Assembly (NCBI GenBank): GCA_002457235.1
Contig: NTJV01000004.1
Span: 1 to 34,326 of the forward strand
Reading direction: 5' to 3'
From: Puniceicoccaceae bacterium MED-G32
GTDB taxonomy: Bacteria; Verrucomicrobiota; Verrucomicrobiia; Opitutales; Coraliomargaritaceae
DNA: 34,326 nt
Under the pieces are notes generated by a model. The model was not told the DNA's origin and did not search any database. It saw only the letters and a list, made by a program, of their open reading frames with translations. Both the position numbers and the translations under genes were made by a program. The first letter of the stretch is position 1, and the number at the start of each line of letters is the position of its first letter. Shown here one piece after another: positions 26,174 through 34,326 of this stretch.

Positions 26174-26635
26174 ATGAAAAAAATTGAAATCATCGTAGGC
26201 CTTTTTGTTTTATCAGGATTGATTGGAGTATTCTTTTTGGCTTTTAGAATAGGGAAAAGTGAATTTATTGGTCAAAAAACCTATGAGTTAGTAGCTGTTT
26301 TTAATAATCTAAGTGGAGTGAGTGAAAATGGCAGAGTGGAAATCGCTGGTGTTCGAGTTGGTTCAGTGCAAAACATTCAGCTGAATGATAATTTTCAAGC
26401 AATTGTTACTTTGAAACTTCCCGAGCATTTGAAATTGGATGATGATACCATTGCTGCTGTTAAGACTTCAGGTCTTATTGGGGATCGTTTTATAGAATTA
26501 TTTCCAGGCGGTTCAGGAATACAACTAGAGCCAGGAGATCTTATTTTTGATACTCAATCAGCAATAGATTTAGAATCTTTAATCAGTAAATTTGGCTTTG
26601 GCGATTTAGAGGGTTCTAGACAGTCAATTGAATAA
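26174..26635 (+). CDS. mlaD: MlaD-type MCE-domain lipid transport protein
   Basis: An inner-membrane-anchored MCE protein that binds phospholipid in the periplasm and sits on the MlaE/F transporter. The 153-residue protein has an N-terminal membrane helix (IEIIVGLFVLSGLIGVFFLA) and a single MCE domain at about 38-115. Typical MCE stretches are VFNNLSGVSENGRVEIAGVRVG and TSGLIGDRFIELFPGG. Homologues with similar layout form hexamers with a central pore. Confidence 0.93.
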   Translation: MKKIEIIVGLFVLSGLIGVFFLAFRIGKSEFIGQKTYELVAVFNNLSGVSENGRVEIAGVRVGSVQNIQLNDNFQAIVTLKLPEHLKLDDDTIAAVKTSGLIGDRFIELFPGGSGIQLEPGDLIFDTQSAIDLESLISKFGFGDLEGSRQSIE

Positions 26636-26643
26636 AATCATCA

Positions 26644-27240
26644 ATGAAGATCTTTAGATTATTTTTTTGGGTATTAGCCTTCTTCTTAGCTAATCATTTG
26701 TGGGCTACAAATGATCCATCAATTAAAATAAAAGAAACATCTGAGTGTGTTTTAGAGATATTGTATTCTGAGTCACAAGATATTGATAAGGAAATACTAG
26801 CTTATTTAAGTAAAAATTATAACTTAAATATTATCATTCGCCGAACCCTTGGTAGAAATTGGAATAAGATCGATTCTGCACATCAAAATAAAGTTGTAGA
26901 ATTAATTAAGCGCTTAGTTCTTCGTGCCTATATTGATGGAATGCACGGAAAAATGAAACCAGAAATAAAATATTCTAAGACCCGTTATTTGTCTAAAAAG
27001 CGTGCTGAGGTGCCTACTTTTGTTTATTTATCTGATAAACCATTAGCTTTAACATATCGAGTAGGTTTAGTTTCCGATCAATGGGAAATATTTGACATTG
27101 TAGTTGAAAATATCAGCATCGTTCTAACTTACAGAAACCAATTTGATGCCTTTTTTGATAACAACACTAGCGAGGCTTTAATTGAGAAATTAGAAACCCT
27201 ACTGACGAATGAAAATCTTGGTAAATCGCTTCCTATATAA
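26644..27240 (+). CDS. mlaC: MlaC-type periplasmic lipid-binding protein
   Basis: The soluble periplasmic shuttle that carries phospholipids between the MlaA outer-membrane complex and MlaD. The 198-residue protein has a signal peptide (hydrophobic residues about 5-20, with likely cleavage after LWA). Low-identity but family-like segments follow: the LGRNWNKI stretch, then VVELIKRLVLRAYI and VGLVSDQWEIFDIVVENIS. The last 32 bases overlap the mlaA start. Identification rests mainly on context plus these segments. Confidence 0.85.
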   Translation: MKIFRLFFWVLAFFLANHLWATNDPSIKIKETSECVLEILYSESQDIDKEILAYLSKNYNLNIIIRRTLGRNWNKIDSAHQNKVVELIKRLVLRAYIDGMHGKMKPEIKYSKTRYLSKKRAEVPTFVYLSDKPLALTYRVGLVSDQWEIFDIVVENISIVLTYRNQFDAFFDNNTSEALIEKLETLLTNENLGKSLPI

Positions 27241-27973
27241 TAAGGTTCTTTTATTCACGACTTTATTATTTTGTTCCTGTCTTTTTGCTGACGATTCCAA
27301 CTTAGATTATGGATTCAGCGAAGAAGAGAATTGGTCAGATGATACAGAGACAAAAAGTGATCTGTTAGAGCCAATCAATCGTTCAGTGTATCATTTTAAT
27401 GATTTTATTTATCTTCATTTTTTTGATCCTGTTACAAATGTTTATGTCAATTATACGCCTGAGAGCGTGCGTAATTCGTTAAACAACTTTTTTACTAATT
27501 TAAAATATCCAGTCCGTTTTTTAAGCAATGTACTGCAAGTCAAAGTCAAAGAAGCCTATTATGAGTCATTGAAATTTGGCATCAATTCAACCATTGGCAT
27601 TTTTGGAATTCATACACCTTCAGACAAATACGACTTTCTCAATGAGATTCCCAATGAAGATCTCGGACAAGTTTTAGCCGTTTGGGGAGTACCAGCAGGT
27701 CCCTTTATCATGGTGCCAATTTTAGGTCCTTCGACATTAAGAGATTTATCTACAAGAATTGTTGGTCGAGAGATAAATCCAATTGATGTAAGTTCAGACA
27801 ATTGGGATACCGTTGATACTCAATGGATTGCTCTGTTGAATACTGCAGAAATCTTATCTCTTAATGAGGAAATGCTGCCGAGGTATAAAGGACTTAAAAA
27901 GGCTTCAATCGACCCATATACGGCACTTCGCTCTACTTATTTTCAGCAAAGAGAACAAGAGGTTAGCCAATAA
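27209..27973 (+). CDS. mlaA: MlaA (VacJ)-family outer-membrane lipid-asymmetry protein
   Basis: MlaA removes mis-sited phospholipids from the outer leaflet of the outer membrane. The 254-residue protein has DLLEPINRSVYHFNDFIYLHF and then RFLSNVLQVKVKEA, FGINSTIGIFGI and the VWGVPAGPFIMVPILGPSTLRD segment. The N-terminal signal ends LLFCSCLFADD. The site is a poor lipobox (F-C-S-C24), so lipidation is uncertain and ordinary signal peptide cleavage is possible. It starts 32 bases inside mlaC. It converges on the DUF983 gene with 14 bases between stops. Confidence 0.92.
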   Translation: MKILVNRFLYNKVLLFTTLLFCSCLFADDSNLDYGFSEEENWSDDTETKSDLLEPINRSVYHFNDFIYLHFFDPVTNVYVNYTPESVRNSLNNFFTNLKYPVRFLSNVLQVKVKEAYYESLKFGINSTIGIFGIHTPSDKYDFLNEIPNEDLGQVLAVWGVPAGPFIMVPILGPSTLRDLSTRIVGREINPIDVSSDNWDTVDTQWIALLNTAEILSLNEEMLPRYKGLKKASIDPYTALRSTYFQQREQEVSQ

Positions 27974-27987
27974 CTCTTTTTAGGCTT

Positions 27988-28407
27988 TTATAGTCGCTCA
28001 TCTTCATCAAATAATAAGTGGTCTGAATTTTCAGGACGATTTCCATGAAGTTCTTTTGGAAGGCACGAGTAATAAATCATAAGCCATAAGCTCCATGATA
28101 TTGGGTAAAAAAGGATTGGAAGTGAAATCGAGAAAATAATGCTTAAAGAAAGTGTCCATGCAATTGGTATCATATTAGAAAATCCTAAAATAAGAAGTGG
28201 GCTTATAATTCCAAACGCAATGACTCCATAATTTAGGCAGATAGGACCAATATAAAAGCCATTGCCCCGTTTGATAGGCATATTGCATTCTGGGCACTTT
28301 TCATGTATTATGATCCAGGAGTGACCAATTTTAGATCGCCCACAATTTGGGCACAAAGCCTTTAAGCATCGATTGAAAATTGTCTGTCTGTTTATCTTAA
28401 GTGTCAA
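27988..28407 (-). CDS. DUF983-like protein with zinc-ribbon-type CxxC pairs
   Basis: A 139-residue protein with two CxxC pairs (C19-C22 and C38-C41) near the N-terminus, likely a zinc ribbon, followed by two membrane segments. The membrane parts are NYGVIAFGIISPLLILGF and the LSLSIIFSISLPILFYPISW region. This layout matches DUF983 proteins, whose function is unknown. The start is TTG 28407; no in-frame ATG lies upstream before a stop. The tail is acidic. It is on the same strand as dnaE. Confidence 0.75.
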   Translation of the reverse strand: MTLKINRQTIFNRCLKALCPNCGRSKIGHSWIIIHEKCPECNMPIKRGNGFYIGPICLNYGVIAFGIISPLLILGFSNMIPIAWTLSLSIIFSISLPILFYPISWSLWLMIYYSCLPKELHGNRPENSDHLLFDEDERL

Positions 28408-28415
28408 AATAGAAT

Positions 28416-28440
28416 TCGTTTATATTGGATCGTTTATATT
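28416..28440. repeat. 11-bp direct repeat (TCGTTTATATT) upstream of DUF983 gene
   Basis: Two perfect copies lie at 28416-28426 and 28430-28440, three bases apart. They start nine bases upstream of the TTG start. A regulator or promoter-doubling role is possible; sequence alone does not decide. Confidence 0.6.
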
Positions 28441-28499
28441 TGAATAATTGACTTTGTTCTTTTTTACAAATCCGGTAACATCAAAATGATTACAGAATA

Positions 28500-31400
28500 C
28501 TATTTTTTCCAAGAAGGTCTGCTAAAATCCCGCAATTGTATGCTTTCTGCATTAATTCCTGCTAATACTGGGTCATTTTTAATTTTGTTATAACGGTTTT
28601 CGGACAAAGCAAAGGACAATGAATTTGCAGTTTGAGTTTCAACAATATGATTATCTACCAAGAATTGAATGCCAATCTTAGTATTTCCATGTGCTTCATC
28701 TGCAAGCACTCTTAATTTTTCAATAAAGCCAGCTGCTTGCTCATTTGGGTGAAGAATGAAGTTAACTTTCGTTACAAAATTTGAAATAGTATTATTAAGG
28801 TCGTGTAATTCATAGACGTAGAATTGAGTCTCGTCGTCCTTCTTTTGTATGATGCCTTCAACAATAACAGCTCTTCCTTCTTCAAGGAATTCTTGGTATT
28901 TTTGATAGGTATCTGAAAATACAATCATTTTATAGTTCACAGCTCTTTTATTTAAGCTAAAAGTCGCCATTTTTTTGTTATTTTTTCGAGTATATAAGGT
29001 GTTGATTCCATCAATAATTCCTGCAATCCGGAAGGCTTTCCGATCTGTGATTGATTCTAATTCGGCTTCCTTATGGAATGAGTCTAATGAATGAATGAGC
29101 CCTTTAAATGTTTCTAATGGATGCCCTGAAAGATAAATTCCTAAAAGTTCTTTTTCGTAATTCAATTTATCGATTTTGGTCATAGCTGGAATGTTAGCAT
29201 TTGGCTCCGATGTTGATTTCCCATATTCCAAACCACTGGATGTATCTCCTCCAAAAAGATCTATCTGCCCATCACTTTCATTGTTTTTCTGTGATTGCGC
29301 ATCGGCAATAGAAGCAGGTAAAAAATGTAAGAGTTGATTTCGATCAATATTAAATGAATCAAAGGCGCCAGTTTTAATTAATGCTTCAAAAACTCGTTTA
29401 TTAATTTTTGTGTCGTTTAAACGATAGATGAATTCGTAAAAATTTAAATAAGGACCATTCTTTTCTCGCTCATCTATAATGATTATAGCTGCACTCTCGC
29501 CAACACTTTTAATGGCAGATAATCCAAAGCGAATGGATTCTTCATCTTTTTTAATGATGGGAGTGAAATTAATGCCTGATTGATTGATGTCCGGGCTGAG
29601 TACAGCAATTTTCATCGAATGACATTCTTCTAAAATGTGTGCAATTTTTGAGGCATTTCCTTGCTCAGATGTTAAAATAGCTGCCATGAACTCAATTGGG
29701 AAATTTGCTTTTAAATAAGCTGTTCGATAACTAAGCATAGCATAAGCTGCTGAGTGGGATTTGTTAAAGCCGTATTCTGCAAACTTTTCTAAAAGTTGAA
29801 AAATAGAAGTCGCAGTTTTGGCGTCTATATCATTTGTTGTTTTAGCGCCATCGATAAAGACTTGTTTTTGCTGATCCATTACAGATTTGATCTTTTTACC
29901 CATGGCACGCCTGAGAACGTCTGCACCACCTAAAGTATAGCCAGCAATAATTTGTGCGGCTTTCATCACTTGTTCTTGATATACAAGTACTCCGTAAGTT
30001 TCTTGCACAAGTTCTTCTAAAAGTGGATGTGGAATATCAATCGATTCAGGATCTTTTTTTCCTTTGATGAATTGGGGGATAAATTGCATCGGGCCAGGTC
30101 TATACAATGCAATTAGGGCAATGATTTCTTCAAATGAACTAAGTCCTATTTGGCGACATAGTTTTTGCATACCAGAAGATTCTAGTTGGAAAACACCTGT
30201 TGTTTTTCCGCTATTTAGTAGATTAAAAGTAGACTCATCTTCTAAAGAAATTTTTTCGACATCAAATTCTGAAGTTTGATTAGTCTTTGAGATATAAGCT
30301 TCTGTATCACTAATTATAGTAAGTGTTTTCAGACCAAGAAAATCCATTTTCAAGAGGCCTAAATCCTCAGAAGGGCCTTTAGGATATTGTGTTGTTAAAG
30401 CCCCTTCCTGCATAGTTACTGGAATGAGATCGGTGATATCCTGGTCAGCGATAATAATACCACAGGCATGTTTTCCAGTATTTCGAATCATACCTTCGAT
30501 CACCTTGCCTTCTTCAATGATTTTTTTAGCAACTGGGTTGCTCTTAATTTCTTTGGCTAGTTCTTGAGATTTTTTAACTGAATCACTTAAAGTAATGTTA
30601 AGTTCATCGGGAATCATTTTTGCAATCTTATCAGCAACAGAATATTCAATGTTGTTTACTCGTGCCAAATCTCGAACGATCATTTTAGCACCAAACGTAC
30701 CAAAAGTTATAATGTTTGCGACTCGCTCTTCACCATATTTTTCACGAACATATTCCACTACCTCGTCTCTGCGTCGCATACAGAAATCAACGTCAAAATC
30801 AGGTGGAGATATCCGCTCTAAGTTGAGCATACGCTCAAAAAGTAAGCCAAACTTCAATGGATCAATATCAGTGATTTTTAAAATATAAGATACTAGACAG
30901 CCTGCACCTGAACCTCTACCGGGACCTACTGGGATACTTTTTTCCCTGGCCCAGCGAATAAAGTCCCAAACAATTAAAAAGTAATCAACAAATCCAGTGC
31001 CAGAAATAATAGCTAATTCATAGTCTAATTGTTTGCAGATATTGTGAGCTTTTTTATCAAACTTATCAGGGTTCTTTTGAGTCGCATCGTAGTCGATCTT
31101 ATAGCGTTCCGCTAAACCTTTTTTACATAAATCAAAAAGATAAAGTCCGTTATTTTTTAATTTGGATTTCTCTGAAGACGATAGGGTGATAGGGGCTTTT
31201 TCATCACGTTTTAATACTTCATTTTTTTTCTCAACATAAATATCTGTAATACGATCAAAATTAAGATCATCCTTTTTATAATCGAGAGTTTTAGGGGCTT
31301 CGAAAACGGGGTAGTGATTTTCTCCAAAAGGAAGCTCGACATCACACATTTCAGCGACTGCTGAGGTATTAGTGATTGATTCAGGGCATTCTTTAAAAAT

Positions 31401-32177
31401 TAATTCCATCTCTTCTCTGGATTTTAGGAAAAACTGCTGTGCATCATAACGCATGCGTTTTTCATCATTTAATTTAGCCCCTGTTTGAATACACAGTAAA
31501 GAGTCGTGTGGCATCCAATCTGTTTCATTCACGTAGTGTACGTCATTGGTGGCTACAATTTTTAAGCCAAATTCTGAAGCTAATCGAATGAGGTCTGGAA
31601 TGATTTTCTTCTGATCACTTAAGCCGTGATCCATGAGCTCTATAACGAAGTTTTCTTTGCCAAAGATATCAATAAATTTTGCCGTAGCCTCTCGCGCAGA
31701 CTCATAATTATTTTCTGATAATAACCTTGGAATAACTGCAGCTAAACATCCAGAAAATCCGATCAAATCTTCACTATATTTAGACAAAGTATCAAGATCA
31801 GTACGCGGTCTTTTATAGAAGCCTTCTGTATGTGCCTTTGAAATGATTTTACACAAATTCTGATAGCCCTTGAAGCTTTTAGCCAAGAGACCCATGTGGT
31901 AAGCTTTTTGTGTAGATCTTGCTTCATTGTCTTTTCCCAATTGGCTTTCGTAGACTAAATAAATCTCACATCCTAATAATGGTTTAATGCCATGACTTTT
32001 AGCTTTTTTGAAAAAAGAAGTTAATCCATAAAGTACTCCATGGTCAGTTATCGATAGAGCCTTCATACCTAACTCTTCGGCGCGCTCACAAAGTCGGTCT
32101 ATTTTTGCACAACCATCTAGCAAACTATGGTCTGTATGTACATGAAGGTGAACAAATTCTTTGTCTTTGGATGGCAT
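28500..32177 (-). CDS. dnaE: DNA polymerase III subunit alpha
   Basis: The catalytic subunit of the replicative polymerase. The 1225-residue protein starts with a PHP domain containing HLHVHTDHS (10-18). The polymerase palm holds the catalytic aspartates in PDFDVDF (459-465). The fingers contain GPGRGSGAG and QLESSGM. A Gly/Asn-rich helix-hairpin-helix part, an OB-fold domain and a C-terminal tau-binding region follow. No intein or split site is seen. It lies 14 bases after the RmlD-like gene on the minus strand. Confidence 0.97.
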   Translation of the reverse strand: MPSKDKEFVHLHVHTDHSLLDGCAKIDRLCERAEELGMKALSITDHGVLYGLTSFFKKAKSHGIKPLLGCEIYLVYESQLGKDNEARSTQKAYHMGLLAKSFKGYQNLCKIISKAHTEGFYKRPRTDLDTLSKYSEDLIGFSGCLAAVIPRLLSENNYESAREATAKFIDIFGKENFVIELMDHGLSDQKKIIPDLIRLASEFGLKIVATNDVHYVNETDWMPHDSLLCIQTGAKLNDEKRMRYDAQQFFLKSREEMELIFKECPESITNTSAVAEMCDVELPFGENHYPVFEAPKTLDYKKDDLNFDRITDIYVEKKNEVLKRDEKAPITLSSSEKSKLKNNGLYLFDLCKKGLAERYKIDYDATQKNPDKFDKKAHNICKQLDYELAIISGTGFVDYFLIVWDFIRWAREKSIPVGPGRGSGAGCLVSYILKITDIDPLKFGLLFERMLNLERISPPDFDVDFCMRRRDEVVEYVREKYGEERVANIITFGTFGAKMIVRDLARVNNIEYSVADKIAKMIPDELNITLSDSVKKSQELAKEIKSNPVAKKIIEEGKVIEGMIRNTGKHACGIIIADQDITDLIPVTMQEGALTTQYPKGPSEDLGLLKMDFLGLKTLTIISDTEAYISKTNQTSEFDVEKISLEDESTFNLLNSGKTTGVFQLESSGMQKLCRQIGLSSFEEIIALIALYRPGPMQFIPQFIKGKKDPESIDIPHPLLEELVQETYGVLVYQEQVMKAAQIIAGYTLGGADVLRRAMGKKIKSVMDQQKQVFIDGAKTTNDIDAKTATSIFQLLEKFAEYGFNKSHSAAYAMLSYRTAYLKANFPIEFMAAILTSEQGNASKIAHILEECHSMKIAVLSPDINQSGINFTPIIKKDEESIRFGLSAIKSVGESAAIIIIDEREKNGPYLNFYEFIYRLNDTKINKRVFEALIKTGAFDSFNIDRNQLLHFLPASIADAQSQKNNESDGQIDLFGGDTSSGLEYGKSTSEPNANIPAMTKIDKLNYEKELLGIYLSGHPLETFKGLIHSLDSFHKEAELESITDRKAFRIAGIIDGINTLYTRKNNKKMATFSLNKRAVNYKMIVFSDTYQKYQEFLEEGRAVIVEGIIQKKDDETQFYVYELHDLNNTISNFVTKVNFILHPNEQAAGFIEKLRVLADEAHGNTKIGIQFLVDNHIVETQTANSLSFALSENRYNKIKNDPVLAGINAESIQLRDFSRPSWKK

Positions 32178-32191
32178 GAGTATTTAATCAA

Positions 32192-33079
32192 TTAGTTGAA
32201 TTTTATAGGTTCTTTATACTCTAATTCTTCAAAGATGTCTTTTAAGTTTAAAGCTTTAGTCTTTAGCTTACTTTTAAGCGGGTTTAATTCCATGCAAAAA
32301 TTTCTTTTGGGTGAATTATTATTCAGTTTTAAAAATTCCTCAGGATTTTCAATATTTGCTCTTCTTAGGATGAGTGTAGCTAGGTCATATTCATTAATTG
32401 TTTCACTTCCACCCCAGTGAAAAATTCCATGAAGATCTTTTCGTTCACATAGCTCTAAGATTACATCAGCAATATTTGTCGCGCTTGTTGGTTGGAATTT
32501 TATTGTGTTGGTTAATTCAATAATTTGTTTGGATTGAACGGAGTGAGAAATTCTTTGATTAAAGGGTTTTTGCTCAGAATTGAAGCCAGAAAATAATAGC
32601 TCAGGAATTCTTAGTATTAAGGGATTTGAACTACTATTTTTGAGTATTTCTTTTTCGCCCAATAACTTTGTTTGTCCATAAAAAGTTTGAGGGTTTGGCG
32701 TATCGGTAGAGCGATACAAATCAGATTTTGTGCCATCAAAAATAGCATTCGATGAAATATGGATGAATCGTGTGCCAAGGTGGTGGGTTAATTGAGATAA
32801 AAATTTAGGTAAATGAGTGTTAGAGCGAGCCATAATCTCTTCATCAATTGTTTCTTCTGCACAATTAATCAATACTTCAGGCCATTCTTGAAAGAGAAGT
32901 TCTTGGAGTTTTTGTTGATTAGTTAGTTCGCATTCTAATATTTTCCCTGATTGAGCATGCCTTAAGCTTGAATCTCTTTTAGGGTCTAATACGGCAACTA
33001 CCTCGAGACCTCTAATTGATGATGCTTTTAAAAAAGACTGCCCGATGGGGCTAGATATGCCGATGAGGAGAGTTTTCAT
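32192..33079 (-). CDS. RmlD-like NAD(P)-dependent sugar-nucleotide reductase
   Basis: A 295-residue member of the extended SDR superfamily, closest in layout to dTDP-4-dehydrorhamnose reductase. Seen are an N-terminal Rossmann start, LLIGISSPIGQSF; HISSNAIFDGTKSDLYRSTD in the active-site region; and YGQTK with the catalytic Tyr and Lys, followed by LLGEKEI. The glycine motif is altered: the middle glycine of GxxGxxG is Ser. No rmlA, rmlB or rmlC genes are nearby, so the substrate is unclear. It leads a minus-strand unit with dnaE and is divergent from hisC. Confidence 0.75.
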   Translation of the reverse strand: MKTLLIGISSPIGQSFLKASSIRGLEVVAVLDPKRDSSLRHAQSGKILECELTNQQKLQELLFQEWPEVLINCAEETIDEEIMARSNTHLPKFLSQLTHHLGTRFIHISSNAIFDGTKSDLYRSTDTPNPQTFYGQTKLLGEKEILKNSSSNPLILRIPELLFSGFNSEQKPFNQRISHSVQSKQIIELTNTIKFQPTSATNIADVILELCERKDLHGIFHWGGSETINEYDLATLILRRANIENPEEFLKLNNNSPKRNFCMELNPLKSKLKTKALNLKDIFEELEYKEPIKFN

Positions 33080-33132
33080 TTTAAGATATCTAGAATTGCA
33101 ATTATCTAAGCTTATTTCAAATATATTCCATT

Positions 33133-34227
33133 ATGAATTACACTGACCTAGCAAATCCAGGAGTTTTTGATCAGCCGATGTACATTCCTGGCAAACCGTT
33201 AAATGCTGTCGCTAAGGAATATGGTTTAAAAATAGATTCTATCGATAAATTAGCTTCGAATGAAAATCCTTTTGGTCCATCACCAAATGCTCTTCGCTCT
33301 TTGTCTAATGCTCTTGATTCCGTTCATTTGTATCCGGACGGAAGTTGCACTGAATTAAAAGAGGTAATCGCAAATCAGTTTTCTTTAAATTCTGAAAATA
33401 TCATTGTTGGTAATGGGTCGAATGAAATTATAGAGCTACTCGGGCATGTCTTTTTGAAACCGGGGTTGGACGTTGTTGTTGGCTCTTATTCTTTTATTGT
33501 TTATCGTTTAGTGGCACGTTTATTTGGAGCTAATGTAATCGATGTTCCAATGGATGATTTTAAACATGACTTGAGAGCCATGCTTAAAGCGATCACTCCC
33601 AATACTAGATTAGTTTTTGTGGCTAGTCCAAATAATCCAACGGGCATGGCCAATCACCCATCCGAAATTATTGAATTTATTGAGTCCATGCCAGAACATG
33701 TAATCCTTTGCTTTGATGAGGCTTATGCTGAATATCTTGAAGAGTTGCCAAACCTTGTGCCTTACATCCTTGAGGGTAAAAATATTATTTGTTTTCGCAC
33801 TTTTTCTAAAATTTATGGACTTGGTGGCTTACGAATTGGCTATGGATATGGTGATTCTGATTTAATCGCCTTGTTGAATCGTGTTAGACAACCATTTAAT
33901 GTTAATAGTTTATCTCAAGTAGCAGCTATAAGCGCATTAAGCGATTCTGATTTTTTAAATCATTGTAAAAAGGCAAATGATTTAGGGCGAAAGCAGTTAG
34001 TTGAAGGCTTAAATCGTCTAGGGTTAAAGGTTTATGGAGGTTCTGCTAATTTTGTCTTTGCCCAAGTAGGTCAGGGTCAAAAACTTTTCAAAAAGCTTCA
34101 AGCTAAGGGTATTATCATTCGTCCATTAGACAGTTATGGTTTACCTGAATATATTCGTATTACTATTGGTACTGAAACCCAAAATGATCGATTTTTAAAG
34201 ATTCTAGAGAAAGAGATGGATTCTTAA
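33133..34227 (+). CDS. hisC: histidinol-phosphate aminotransferase
   Basis: A class I/II PLP-dependent aminotransferase in histidine synthesis that makes histidinol phosphate. The 364-residue protein has KLASNENPFGPSPNA (the SNENP mark), SPNNPTG, FDEAYAEY and FSKIYGLGGLRIGY with the PLP-binding Lys at 226. It ends with the IRITIGTETQNDRF segment. Members of this family can also act on aromatic substrates, so the histidine role is likely but not certain. The gap to the divergent RmlD-like gene is only 53 bases. Confidence 0.93.
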   Translation: MNYTDLANPGVFDQPMYIPGKPLNAVAKEYGLKIDSIDKLASNENPFGPSPNALRSLSNALDSVHLYPDGSCTELKEVIANQFSLNSENIIVGNGSNEIIELLGHVFLKPGLDVVVGSYSFIVYRLVARLFGANVIDVPMDDFKHDLRAMLKAITPNTRLVFVASPNNPTGMANHPSEIIEFIESMPEHVILCFDEAYAEYLEELPNLVPYILEGKNIICFRTFSKIYGLGGLRIGYGYGDSDLIALLNRVRQPFNVNSLSQVAAISALSDSDFLNHCKKANDLGRKQLVEGLNRLGLKVYGGSANFVFAQVGQGQKLFKKLQAKGIIIRPLDSYGLPEYIRITIGTETQNDRFLKILEKEMDS

Positions 34228-34242
34228 CTGCTCTATTGCTCT

Positions 34243-34254
34243 ATGTTCGAACAT
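34243..34254. repeat. 12-bp perfect palindrome after hisC
   Basis: ATGTTCGAACAT is a perfect palindrome 15 bases after the hisC stop. No T-run follows closely, so it is not a clear terminator. Confidence 0.35.
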
Positions 34255-34294
34255 TAAGAATTAATCCCTTAAGATTGCTCCTAATTCCATTAAA

Positions 34295-34326
34295 ATGGCG
34301 TTTCGGTTTTTTGTGAATATAAATAA
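34295..34326 (+). CDS. possible start of a downstream gene (partial)
   Basis: An ATG begins a frame (MAFRFFVNIN) that stays open for ten codons to the window end. There is no Shine-Dalgarno site. It is too short to judge whether it is a gene. Confidence 0.2.
   Translation, partial: MAFRFFVNIN

Noticed and set aside
27964-27985. Terminator between mlaA and the DUF983 gene
   Set aside because: AGCC and GGCT can pair before a short T-run, but the stem has only four pairs and includes the mlaA stop region.
34243-34254. LexA box after hisC
   Set aside because: TGTTCGAACA has the right half-sites for a TGTTC-N4-GAACA-type box but no spacer, and it is not placed in front of a recognised SOS gene.

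Overview
The window is AT-rich bacterial chromosome with tightly packed genes, 37 supported protein-coding genes plus one doubtful partial ORF, and one tRNA. There is no rRNA, insertion sequence, prophage or CRISPR array. It looks like a Gram-negative (diderm) bacterium, because it carries a full MlaEFDCA outer-membrane lipid pathway and a PEP-CTERM-like sorted protein. The gene mix best fits Verrucomicrobiota, perhaps a marine Opitutae lineage: a Fur-led sufCBD-sufT cluster, a CdaZ-type diadenylate cyclase fusion and a YhaM-like OB/HD nuclease. That placement is inference from gene content and style, not from a marker gene.

Layout. 1-960 (minus): start of an AddB-like nuclease/helicase gene, cut by the window edge, and a small TPR protein. 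1059-2543 (plus): lysS. 2551-8884 (minus): YhaM-like nuclease, a PEP-CTERM-like surface protein, then sufT, sufD, sufB, sufC and the fur-like regulator that leads this operon. 8998-10319 (plus): rsmE and an alkyladenine DNA glycosylase. 10340-12280 (minus): a small possible anti-sigma protein, an ECF sigma factor and queA. 12340-15463 (plus): tilS and ftsH. 15460-20528 (minus): FeoB-associated Cys-rich peptide, feoB, feoA, gamma carbonic anhydrase, queE, queD, queC. 20676-24465 (plus): PTS-EIIA/diadenylate cyclase fusion, trpA, a manC-type nucleotidyltransferase, ruvX. 24516-24589: tRNA-Gly(UCC). 24633-27973 (plus): mlaE-F-D-C-A. 27988-33079 (minus): DUF983 protein, dnaE, an RmlD-like reductase. 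33133-34227 (plus): hisC.

How the genes fit together. Two modules handle iron: Fe-S cluster assembly (suf) and ferrous iron uptake (feo). A perfect 7-1-7 inverted repeat lies in front of the fur-suf operon, and a 12-of-15 match to it lies just upstream of feoA. One Fur-family regulator may therefore control both. queC, queD and queE make preQ0 for queuosine, and QueA later acts on the tRNA-bound precursor. tilS, rsmE, lysS and tRNA-Gly add to the translation theme.

The most unusual gene is at 20676-22031. It joins a PTS EIIA-like domain with a conserved phosphoacceptor-type His to a CdaZ-like c-di-AMP synthase region, and its usual RHR motif reads RHA. Most start codons lack a Shine-Dalgarno sequence, and several promoter-like hexamers sit so close to ATG that leaders would be very short or absent. 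No intergenic stretch exceeds 300 bases, and convergent genes meet within about 20 bases or overlap.
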